From Campylobacter ureolyticus ACS-301-V-Sch3b (GTDB lineage Bacteria; Campylobacterota; Campylobacteria; Campylobacterales; Campylobacteraceae): 64,000 bases of DNA. The notes under the pieces were generated by a model, which saw only the letters and a list, made by a program, of their open reading frames with translations, had not been told where the DNA came from and ran no database searches. Positions 25,099-32,184 of the stretch are shown here, piece by piece. Position 1 is the stretch's first letter, and each line of letters begins with the position of its first letter. The DNA is taken from NCBI RefSeq assembly GCF_000413435.1, contig NZ_KE340328.1:17232-81231 (forward strand). The letters run 5' to 3'. The position numbers were made by a program, and so were the translations under genes.

Positions 25099-25416
25099 AT
25101 GTCAGTTTTAGTTATAGGAGCCGATGAAATAACACCTATTAAGGCTGTTTTAAAAGATCTTGGAGCTAGTAAGATAGAGCACTGGGATGCTAGAAATGAA
25201 AATAGAGTTAATAGAAAGTCAATTCCGCAAGATGTGGAGTGTGTGGTTATGTTAACTTCATTTTTAAATCACAATACCATGAGAAAAATTAAAAGTGATG
25301 TTAAGAAAAGAAAAATTCCTTTAGTTTGCGCTAAAAGAAGTGTGAGCTGTGTGTTTTGTGAGTTTTGTAAAATTTTTAACTTAAATAAAGAATTTTGCTC
25401 AAAAACTGGTTGCTAA
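25099..25416 (+). CDS. DUF2325-like small cysteine-rich protein
   Basis: The 105-residue cytoplasmic protein begins with a nucleotide-fold-like SVLVIGADEITPIKAVLKDLGA and has the DUF2325 layout of an N-terminal alpha/beta domain (VVMLTSFLNHNTMRKIK, with residues IPLVCAKRS). The C-terminus has five cysteines arranged CVFCEFC...FCSKTGC, a pattern suited to a metal or iron-sulfur site. It is the first gene of an operon under a Fur box and ends 3 nt before the next start. A gene of this kind also precedes fldA in C. jejuni, as far as I recall. Function is unknown; a role in iron or redox sensing would be speculation. Confidence 0.7.
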   Translation: MSVLVIGADEITPIKAVLKDLGASKIEHWDARNENRVNRKSIPQDVECVVMLTSFLNHNTMRKIKSDVKKRKIPLVCAKRSVSCVFCEFCKIFNLNKEFCSKTGC

Positions 25417-25419
25417 GAG

Positions 25420-26112
25420 ATGAAATTTGGTTTTTTAGCTGGAGGCGGTGAGTTTGTGCCAAGCGTTTTTAAGGAATTTTCAAAAGAAGAAATTAGACTT
25501 TTTTTTCTAGTTTTTTATAATGCTTTTGTAAAAGATGATTTGAAAATTCCTTTAAAATATGCAAAATTAGCTAATTCTTTAGAAGAAATTTTTTTACTTT
25601 ATATAGCGGAGTTTTTGCCAAAAAAATCAACTTGTAAAATTTCAAATAAAATTTATGAAGAACATGCTAGTAAAAACTACTCTTTTTTACTCAGCACTCC
25701 AAAAGATAGCGTAGCTAAGATAATAAAAATGATTTATTATAAAAACTTAAAAGGACTCGTTTTTGAAGCAGATTTTATGTTTAAAAACTATGTTTTTAAT
25801 AAAATTTATAAAACCCATCTGGGAAAAAATATTTTTATAAAAGATGAAATTTTATATCTAAAAAAACCAAATAACGGATATTTGTGTGTTATGCCTTACT
25901 TTAATAAATTTGACTTAAAGGAAAAAGATTTACAAGAAAAAATAAATTTTGCTTTTAGCTTAAGTAACCAGTTACACGAAATTTACATAGTTTTGCCTAG
26001 ACAAAAAGGATTTTGCAGGCATTTACAAATACAAGGATCAATTTTAGATGGTAAAAAAAGCATAAAGTTGGTTCCTTATTCAATTACAAATAAAATAATT
26101 CAAAGGAGTTAA
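25420..26112 (+). CDS. Uncharacterised protein of the flavodoxin operon
   Basis: I do not recognise this 230-residue protein. It has no signal peptide or membrane helix. It begins MKFGFLAGGGEFVP, is rich in lysine and aromatic residues, and contains two cysteines only (STCKIS, GFCRHL) plus a YLCVMPYF stretch. It lies 3 nt after the DUF2325-like gene and 1 nt before fldA, so it is certainly cotranscribed with flavodoxin. A gene in the same place exists upstream of fldA in C. jejuni, as I recall. Association with flavodoxin maturation or with low-iron metabolism is only suggested by position and the Fur box. Confidence 0.75.
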   Translation: MKFGFLAGGGEFVPSVFKEFSKEEIRLFFLVFYNAFVKDDLKIPLKYAKLANSLEEIFLLYIAEFLPKKSTCKISNKIYEEHASKNYSFLLSTPKDSVAKIIKMIYYKNLKGLVFEADFMFKNYVFNKIYKTHLGKNIFIKDEILYLKKPNNGYLCVMPYFNKFDLKEKDLQEKINFAFSLSNQLHEIYIVLPRQKGFCRHLQIQGSILDGKKSIKLVPYSITNKIIQRS

Positions 26113-26113
26113 T

Positions 26114-26611
26114 GTGAGTTTGGCAATAGTTTATGGAAGTTCAATGGGAAATACCGAAAACGCAGCAAACCTAATATGTGAAAAACTAGGCATAGAAGCT
26201 GATGTTTTGGATGTGGCAAATACAAGTGCAGATACTATAAATGGTTATGATAAATTAATCTGTGGTACTTCTACTTGGAATAATGGCGATATGCAAGATG
26301 ATTGGGATAGTTTTGATTTTGGTTCACTAAAGCTTAGCGGAAAAACTGTAGCAGTTTTTGGTGTAGGAGATAGTCAGGGTTATAGTGATGAGTTTTGCGA
26401 TGGTATGGCTAAGCTCTTTAATGAGCTTAAAAATGCAGGAGCTAATTTAGTTGGAGAGATAAGCACTGATGGATATAGCTTTGATGAAAGTGAGGCTTTA
26501 AATAATAATGGTAACTTTGTTGGTCTAGCTCTTGATTATGATAATGAAGAAGAAATGAACGAGCAAAGAGTTGATAATTGGATAAAAATAATAAAACCTC
26601 TATTTTCTTAG
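26114..26611 (+). CDS. fldA: Flavodoxin (long-chain)
   Basis: Flavodoxin is an FMN protein that substitutes for ferredoxin as acceptor for pyruvate oxidoreductase. The 165-residue protein starts at GTG 26114 (AAAGGAG upstream) and has the FMN phosphate loop SSMGNTEN near residues 9-16, the GTSTWNNGDMQDDW loop near 55 and GVGDSQGYSDEFCDG near 90, with the long-chain insertion ending in GNFVGLALDYDNE. It is the last gene of a three-gene operon behind a Fur box, consistent with flavodoxin production when iron is scarce. A strong bidirectional terminator follows. Confidence 0.96.
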   Translation: MSLAIVYGSSMGNTENAANLICEKLGIEADVLDVANTSADTINGYDKLICGTSTWNNGDMQDDWDSFDFGSLKLSGKTVAVFGVGDSQGYSDEFCDGMAKLFNELKNAGANLVGEISTDGYSFDESEALNNNGNFVGLALDYDNEEEMNEQRVDNWIKIIKPLFS

Positions 26612-26614
26612 ATT

Positions 26615-26641
26615 AAATTTGGTGTTTTAAACACCAAATTT
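26615..26641. terminator. Bidirectional terminator between fldA and the trp cluster
   Basis: AAATTTGGTGTTT (26615-26627) and AAACACCAAATTT (26629-26641) form a long, nearly perfect palindrome between two convergent genes. It overlaps the stop codon region of the minus-strand gene and ends both transcripts. Confidence 0.8.
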
Positions 26642-27530
26642 AAATCTCATTTTTACTTTTGCAAATTTTTAAAAATTCTCTAAATTTATCTTTATCAACA
26701 ATCATATTTTCATAGATATTTTGTGGAATTTCACTATCTAGGAGTATGAAACTTAAATATACTTTCCCATTACTTTTTATCAGTAAAACTTCTTTTTCAT
26801 CGCTAATTTTTTCTTGGTAAATTATGCTTGCATCGCTTTGATACTCGTTTTTATAAAGCTCATTGTGAGTTTTTATTTCTTTGCTAAGCATTTTTTCTTC
26901 AAAATTTTCTTCTTTATCTGGCTTATCGTCTTTAATATCATCATAATCATCTAAATCATTTGATGTTTCATTTACTTCTTCTTTATCTTGTCTATCTTCC
27001 ATAGCGTTACTAAAACTATCAAATTCTTCGTTTTGTTTTTTTATTTTTTTATAAATTATAAAAGCTATTATAAAAATTAAAAATACAATAGCGATTAAAA
27101 ACTTATAAATACCACTTGATTTTTCACCACTTTTTTTATCATCTTTTAAAACTTTACTAGTGTTATTTACTATTTTATTTGTAAATTTGACATTTAGCTC
27201 TAACCCATCTTGTAAGATAGAAGCATTTGTTTCTAAATTTGAACTGCCTTTTATGCTTATTTCGGCATTATTTTTATTGTTTTGAATTACAAATTCTTTT
27301 ATAATATTTGAGTTTAATTGGTTTGTAAATTTCTCATTTGTTTGGGTGTTTTCAAGTATAATAATTAAACTATCTTTGTCTTTTTTTTCAAATATTCCAC
27401 CATCAAAAGCTGAGTCGAAAAAAAGTTTTAAAACTACATCATTATCGTTTTCGACAGCATCATATTTCAGCAAAGTTGCTGAGTTTAAAAAACTAAATAG
27501 TACAAAAACACTAAAAATTACTTTTTTCAT
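26640..27530 (-). CDS. Signal-peptide membrane protein downstream of trpA
   Basis: The function is unknown. From ATG 27530 (296 residues; AAGGA lies 7 nt upstream, within the end of trpA) it has a signal peptide (1-17), a periplasmic beta-rich domain of about 105 residues with an AMIN-like pattern, one membrane helix near 140-160, a very acidic linker (DDYDDIKDDKPDKEE) and a cytoplasmic C-terminal domain of about 80 residues. The start at 27554 used by a longer frame lies inside trpA with no ribosome-binding site. It is probably cotranscribed with the trp genes by proximity. A gene also follows trpA in C. jejuni, as I recall; its link to tryptophan is unclear. Confidence 0.65.
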   Translation of the reverse strand: MKKVIFSVFVLFSFLNSATLLKYDAVENDNDVVLKLFFDSAFDGGIFEKKDKDSLIIILENTQTNEKFTNQLNSNIIKEFVIQNNKNNAEISIKGSSNLETNASILQDGLELNVKFTNKIVNNTSKVLKDDKKSGEKSSGIYKFLIAIVFLIFIIAFIIYKKIKKQNEEFDSFSNAMEDRQDKEEVNETSNDLDDYDDIKDDKPDKEENFEEKMLSKEIKTHNELYKNEYQSDASIIYQEKISDEKEVLLIKSNGKVYLSFILLDSEIPQNIYENMIVDKDKFREFLKICKSKNEI

Positions 27531-27531
27531 T

Positions 27532-28296
27532 TTAATCCTTAAAGATTTCATCAATTTTTACTAAAGCTTCTTTAACGCTAAATTCGCTTAAAAGTTTAAC
27601 TATAGATGTTCCTACTATAACTCCATCAGCATAAGTTTTAGTTAGTTTTACATCCTCATTTGTTCTTATACCAAAACCAACAGCAATCGGCAAATCACTT
27701 GCTTTTTTAATATCAGATATCATATTTTTTAGTCTGCTTATTGGGGTTTGTTTGCCACCTGTTACGCCAATTGAGCCAATTGCATATATAAATCCACTCG
27801 ATTTTTCTAAAAGTTTTTTTAATCTGTATTCTGACGTTATGCTTATAAGTGGAATTAAGCTAATTTCATATTTTTTACAAATTTCAAAAAGCTCATCGCT
27901 TTCCTCGCAAGGAAGATCTGGAACTATAAGACCGCTAATGCCTACCTCTTTTGCTTTTTTTACAAAATTTTCTAACCCATAGCAAAAAATTAAATTATAA
28001 TAAACTAAAAAAACTAAGCATTTATTAGTTTTACATTCTTTTAACATTTCAAATACTTTATCAGTATTTACATCATTTCGACAAGCTTTAAAGCTTGCAT
28101 CAAAAATGACTTTTCCATCAGCCAAAGGATCAGTATATGGAATACCAAGCTCAAGAATGTCAATTGAGCACTTATCAAGATTATTAATAAGTTCTTTTGT
28201 ATAGTTTAAATCTGGATAGCCAGCCACGATATAGCCAATATTTGCTTTTTTACCATTTTTTAATTTTTTGTCAAAAGACTCTTTTATTTTATCCAT
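27532..28296 (-). CDS. trpA: Tryptophan synthase alpha subunit
   Basis: TrpA cleaves indole-3-glycerol phosphate and channels indole to TrpB. The 254-residue protein has the catalytic glutamate in [14 protein letters not shown] near residue 50 with the catalytic aspartate in [17 protein letters not shown] near 125, and the phosphate-binding VGFGIRT and [10 protein letters not shown] segments near the end. It overlaps trpB by eight bases. All catalytic residues expected of the family are visible. Confidence 0.97.
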   Translation of the reverse strand: MDKIKESFDKKLKNGKKANIGYIVAGYPDLNYTKELINNLDKCSIDILELGIPYTDPLADGKVIFDASFKACRNDVNTDKVFEMLKECKTNKCLVFLVYYNLIFCYGLENFVKKAKEVGISGLIVPDLPCEESDELFEICKKYEISLIPLISITSEYRLKKLLEKSSGFIYAIGSIGVTGGKQTPISRLKNMISDIKKASDLPIAVGFGIRTNEDVKLTKTYADGVIVGTSIVKLLSEFSVKEALVKIDEIFKD

Positions 28297-29470
28297 AAAT
28301 TCTTCCTTTTTTATAGTTCATCACAGTATCCATATCTTTATCGCCTCTACCTGAAACATTTACAACTATTGTTGATTTTTTGTCTAGTTTAGGGCAAAGT
28401 TTTTCTAAATATGCTAGAGCATGAGCGCTTTCAATAGCTGGTATGATCCCTTCTTTTTGTGATAGAAGTTTTAAAGCATTTATGCACTCATCATCAGTTA
28501 CTGCATAATAATTTGCTCTTTTTGTTTTAAATAAATTTGAATGTTCTGGTCCAACACCAGGATAATCAAGTCCTGCAGAAATACTATGTACAGGTAAAAT
28601 TCTACCAAATTTATCCTGCAAAACGATAGTTTTCATACCGTGTATTATTCCTTCTTTTCCATTTGTAAGAGTTGCTGCGTTGTATGGTGTGTTTGCTCCA
28701 AGTCCGCCTGCTTCAACCCCTATTAAATTTATATTTTTATCATCTAAAAAAGCTGAAAATATTCCCATTGCATTGCTTCCACCACCAACACAAGCGATTA
28801 TATAATCAGCATTTATGCCTTTTTCTTTTAGTTGAGCTTTTGTTTCATTTCCAATTATGCTTTGAAAATCCCTTACCATAGTAGGATATGGGTATGGTCC
28901 AACGACTGAGCCAATTACATAAAAAACACTTTCTATTTCATTAACCCATGCTTGGATTGCCGCTGTGGTAGCTTCTTTTAATGTTTTTAAACCATCTTTT
29001 ATTTCAACTACATTTGCACCTAGAAGTTTCATTCGAAATTTATTGAGCTCTTGTCTTTTGGCATCTACTTCGCCCATATAAACATCACATTCAAGTCCTA
29101 AAAGTGCTGCAGCTGTAGCTGTAGCTACTCCGTGCTGTCCAGCTCCTGTTTCAGCAATCACTTTCTTTTTGCCCATTTTTTTAGCTAGTAAAGTTTGGCC
29201 TAGGGCGTTGTTTATTTTATGTGCTCCTGTGTGATTTAAATCTTCTCTTTTTAAATAAATTTCATGTCCGTAGTATTTGCTTAAATTTTTTGCATGATAT
29301 AAAGGAGTTGGACGTCCAACATACTCTTTTAAAAGATAATTAAGCTCATCTTTAAACTCTTTTGATTTTGCTATTTTTTTATATGCATTTTCAAGCTCTT
29401 CAACTGCAAACATTGCGGTTTCTGGTATAAATTGACCGCCAAAATCACCAAAATATGCTTTTTTATTCAT
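28289..29470 (-). CDS. trpB: Tryptophan synthase beta subunit
   Basis: TrpB condenses indole with serine using pyridoxal phosphate. The 393-residue protein shows the PLP lysine in [14 protein letters not shown] near residue 85, the phosphate-binding [10 protein letters not shown] segment near 230, and [11 protein letters not shown] near 310. It is followed by trpA with an eight-base overlap and lies 62 nt after trpF. Length and motifs are standard for TrpB1. Confidence 0.97.
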   Translation of the reverse strand: MNKKAYFGDFGGQFIPETAMFAVEELENAYKKIAKSKEFKDELNYLLKEYVGRPTPLYHAKNLSKYYGHEIYLKREDLNHTGAHKINNALGQTLLAKKMGKKKVIAETGAGQHGVATATAAALLGLECDVYMGEVDAKRQELNKFRMKLLGANVVEIKDGLKTLKEATTAAIQAWVNEIESVFYVIGSVVGPYPYPTMVRDFQSIIGNETKAQLKEKGINADYIIACVGGGSNAMGIFSAFLDDKNINLIGVEAGGLGANTPYNAATLTNGKEGIIHGMKTIVLQDKFGRILPVHSISAGLDYPGVGPEHSNLFKTKRANYYAVTDDECINALKLLSQKEGIIPAIESAHALAYLEKLCPKLDKKSTIVVNVSGRGDKDMDTVMNYKKGRIYG

Positions 29471-29532
29471 GTGTTACCTTCTTTTTTTTGTATGATTATA
29501 TATAAATTTATTTAAATTTAAGCTAATATTTA

Positions 29533-30153
29533 CTACTTATATCCATTTTCTTTTAGAATTTTTAAAATTTCAATTATTAATTTAGGATCTTTTATACCAT
29601 TTTTATCTTCAACAAGGCTATTTATATCTAAAATTTTTGGATTATGCTTTGCAGCCTCTAAGACATTGCCAGAGCCTATTCCTCCAGCCATAATAAAACT
29701 AAATGGTTCTAAATTTTTTAAAATTTCCCAACAAAAACTAACTCCATTTCCACCAAGTTTTTTTCCTTTATAATCAAATAGTGCTAAATCAAATTTAAAA
29801 TTTTCCAAATTTGGCAAAACATCTAAAACGCTAAAAACTTTCCAAACTTTTATATTGTTTTTATTTAAATTCTCATATAAATTTAAACTATAATCTCCAT
29901 AAATTTGAGCTGCATAAAGCTTTGCTTTTAGTGAGTTGTTTAAAATTTCATCTTCTGTTAAATTTGCAAAAACACCAACGCATTTTTTACCACTATTTTT
30001 TACAAAGGTTGAAATCTCGGTAGCTGTTTTAAGGTTAACTTTTCTAATTGATTGGGCAAAAATAACACCTAAATAATCAATATCTAAATTTATAATGCTT
30101 TTTGCCTCATCTAGGCTTTTAATACCACAAATTTTAACCTCTATTTTTTCCAC
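29533..30153 (-). CDS. trpF: Phosphoribosylanthranilate isomerase
   Basis: TrpF converts N-(5'-phosphoribosyl)anthranilate to the carboxyphenylamino-deoxyribulose phosphate. The 206-residue barrel has the catalytic cysteine in KICGIK near residue 9, FAQSIRKV near 33, GVFAN near 60, MAGGIGSGNV near 163 and the catalytic aspartate in LDINSLVEDKNGIKD near 185. The usual QLHG motif reads QIYG here. It starts one base after the trpD stop codon. No trpC follows, so the next enzyme of the pathway is missing from this cluster. Confidence 0.93.
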   Translation of the reverse strand: MEKIEVKICGIKSLDEAKSIINLDIDYLGVIFAQSIRKVNLKTATEISTFVKNSGKKCVGVFANLTEDEILNNSLKAKLYAAQIYGDYSLNLYENLNKNNIKVWKVFSVLDVLPNLENFKFDLALFDYKGKKLGGNGVSFCWEILKNLEPFSFIMAGGIGSGNVLEAAKHNPKILDINSLVEDKNGIKDPKLIIEILKILKENGYK

Positions 30154-30154
30154 A

Positions 30155-31174
30155 TTAAGCCTTATTTAAACTCTTATAATTTTGATAAAATTCCCAAACT
30201 TTTCCGCTTTTTATAGCATCTAAGATTATTTCTTTTGCGTCATTTGGGCTTTTAACTTTATCGGCACAATACATTCCAAACATTGAATTTAATATAACTA
30301 TGTCAAATTTTGCTCCACTTATTTCACCCTTTAAAGTTGCTTCTAAAATTTTGGCATTTTCATCACCTGTGCCACCTTCGACATCTTTGTGAAACGCTCT
30401 TTGAAAGCCAAATTGCTCGGGCGTGATTTTATATTCTAAAATTTTACCATCTTTTACTTCATGAATTAGTGTTTCATCGCAAATTGTTATCTCATCCATT
30501 CCATCCATTCCATGAACTACCAAAGCGTGTTTTCTTCCTAGATGCATCAAAGTTTCAGCCATTAAGCCATTAACTTCTTCTAGGTAGTTTCCAGCTAGTT
30601 GATATGTAAGACTTAAATTTGGATTTAAAAGTGGTCCTAGTATATTAAAAACAGTGCCTATTTTTAAGCGGTTGCGAACTTCTTTAACTTCGGCTGTAAT
30701 TTTATGAAAAAACGGCGCATGAAAAAAGGCTAAATTTGCTTTTTCTATGAGTTTATCATTTTCTTCTATGCTTGAGCTAAAGGGGATATTTAAGGCTGAT
30801 AATGCATCACTACTTCCGCTTTTACTAGTTATTGCTCTATTTCCGTGTTTGGCTACTTTCACGCCAAGAGCTGCTAAAATAAACGCACAAGTTGTTGAAA
30901 CATTTATCGTTTTTAACTTATCTCCACCAGTTCCTACTATGTCAAAATAATCATTTGGATTATTATAAGTAACTGAGTATTTTAAGATATTTTTAACAAA
31001 GGCAGCTAGGCTATCTGGGTAAAGACTTTTTTCACTTATTAAAACTAAAAGTCCCCCAAGTTGAACTATGTCATAATCTTTATTATGTATCGTTTCACAA
31101 ATTATCTCATAATCGCTACTATCAAGCGGATAACCTTTTTGTAGTTTTATCATAAATGGTGCAAAATCTTGCAT
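30155..31174 (-). CDS. trpD: Anthranilate phosphoribosyltransferase
   Basis: TrpD joins anthranilate with phosphoribosyl pyrophosphate. The 339-residue protein is a stand-alone transferase: the glutamine amidotransferase (TrpG) domain fused to it in C. jejuni is absent. Visible motifs are DIVGTGGDKLKTINVST near residue 80, KHGNRAITSKSGS near 110, and RNRLKIGTVFNILGPLLNP near 165. It is the first gene of the cluster trpD-F-B-A, with its own upstream promoter, and neither trpE nor trpG lies within reach. Anthranilate must come from genes elsewhere or from the environment. Confidence 0.95.
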   Translation of the reverse strand: MQDFAPFMIKLQKGYPLDSSDYEIICETIHNKDYDIVQLGGLLVLISEKSLYPDSLAAFVKNILKYSVTYNNPNDYFDIVGTGGDKLKTINVSTTCAFILAALGVKVAKHGNRAITSKSGSSDALSALNIPFSSSIEENDKLIEKANLAFFHAPFFHKITAEVKEVRNRLKIGTVFNILGPLLNPNLSLTYQLAGNYLEEVNGLMAETLMHLGRKHALVVHGMDGMDEITICDETLIHEVKDGKILEYKITPEQFGFQRAFHKDVEGGTGDENAKILEATLKGEISGAKFDIVILNSMFGMYCADKVKSPNDAKEIILDAIKSGKVWEFYQNYKSLNKA

Positions 31175-31291
31175 ATTTTATTCCTTTTTTTGCTAAATTT
31201 TGTAAAACTAATCAAATTTACAGCTACAAAACTTTTAAAATATTTATATGGCAAAATAATAGTTTTTAAAAAAAACATAAAATCCCTAAAA

Positions 31292-31310
31292 GCAAATTTT
31301 GCGTATTATA
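31292..31310 (-). promoter_or_regulatory. Extended -10 promoter of trpDFBA with a start-site palindrome
   Basis: On the minus strand TGATATAAT (TATAAT at 31310-31305) predicts a start near 31297 and a leader of about 120 nt. A palindrome, GCAAATTTTGC (31292-31302), lies across the predicted start and may be an operator. The leader has no open frame with Trp codons, so classical attenuation is unlikely. Confidence 0.5.
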
Positions 31311-31349
31311 TCAAAAAATAACTTTTGCTTATATTTAACTACTTTTTGA

Positions 31350-31355
31350 TACAAT
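31350..31355 (+). promoter_or_regulatory. Extended -10 of the TauE/SafE gene
   Basis: TGATACAAT gives a predicted start near 31362, about 20 nt before the ATG. It is divergent from the trpD promoter. Confidence 0.4.
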
Positions 31356-31382
31356 TTTTATATTTTTATTTTTGGAAAATTT

Positions 31383-32147
31383 ATGGAAAGCTTATTTGAT
31401 ATTTTTATATTTTTGGTGTTTGGAACTGTTGTTGGTATAGTCTCAGGTTTTTTTGGTATAGGTGGTGGAAGTGTTGTTGTGCCAACTATGATTTTTATGG
31501 GATATAGTATAAAAACTGCAGTTGGAGTTTCAGTTGTGCAGATGCTTTTTAGCTCTATTTTTGGCTCATATCTTAATTATAAAGCTGGAAAACTTAGGAT
31601 AAATGAGGGAATTTTTGTTAGTTTTGGAGGATTTGTAGGGGCTATTTTTAGTGGATTTATCGTATCAAATGTTAGTGAAATAGTCTTAGAAATTTTTCTA
31701 TCATTTGTGCTTTTAATTTCAATTTTAAAATTTTTCTTTTCCCAAGAAAATGATAAAAATGGAAAAGCTAAAAAAGAGATTGATTCAAAACCACTTTTGT
31801 TTTTATTAGGGCTTTTTATAGGAGCTTTTGCAGTTAGCACTGGTGTTGGTGGAGCTGTTTTTTTAACACCTATTTTAGTGGGATTTATGGGATTTGATAT
31901 AAAAAAAGCTATTTCAATGGGACTATTTTTTGTAATATTTTCTTCTATATCGGGATTTATAAGTATGTCATTAAATGGACTTGTAAATTTTAAATACGGA
32001 ATTATGTTAGGATTTGGATCTCTTTTGGGTGTTTATTTTGGTATAAAGTTAAGCCATAGAGTAAATAAAAAATTACAAAAAAACCTTCTTTTAGCCCTAT
32101 ATTCATTAATGCTTTTATTTATGCTTAAAAAAATTTTTGTGTTATAA
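31383..32147 (+). CDS. TauE/SafE family membrane permease
   Basis: This 254-residue integral membrane protein has about eight helices in two homologous halves, each starting with a glycine-rich helix (GIVSGFFGIGGGSVVVPTM near residue 20 and FAVSTGVGGAVFLTPILVGF near 150). That arrangement defines the TauE/SafE anion exporter family, whose members move sulfite, sulfoacetate or similar organic acids. It has a divergent promoter from trpD and ends within the uvrA promoter. The substrate is not predictable from sequence. Confidence 0.9.
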   Translation: MESLFDIFIFLVFGTVVGIVSGFFGIGGGSVVVPTMIFMGYSIKTAVGVSVVQMLFSSIFGSYLNYKAGKLRINEGIFVSFGGFVGAIFSGFIVSNVSEIVLEIFLSFVLLISILKFFFSQENDKNGKAKKEIDSKPLLFLLGLFIGAFAVSTGVGGAVFLTPILVGFMGFDIKKAISMGLFFVIFSSISGFISMSLNGLVNFKYGIMLGFGSLLGVYFGIKLSHRVNKKLQKNLLLALYSLMLLFMLKKIFVL

Positions 32148-32148
32148 T
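32143..32148 (+). promoter_or_regulatory. Extended -10 promoter of uvrA
   Basis: TGTTATAAT overlaps the stop codon of the upstream permease gene. The predicted start near 32155 leaves a leader of about 30 nt with TAGGAAAA as ribosome-binding site. Confidence 0.6.
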
Positions 32149-32184
32149 ATCAAATTTGAAATTTTATAAAAGAATAGGAAAATT

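Noticed and set aside
31175..31300. Tryptophan leader peptide in front of trpD
   Set aside because: No short frame with consecutive Trp codons is present on the minus strand.
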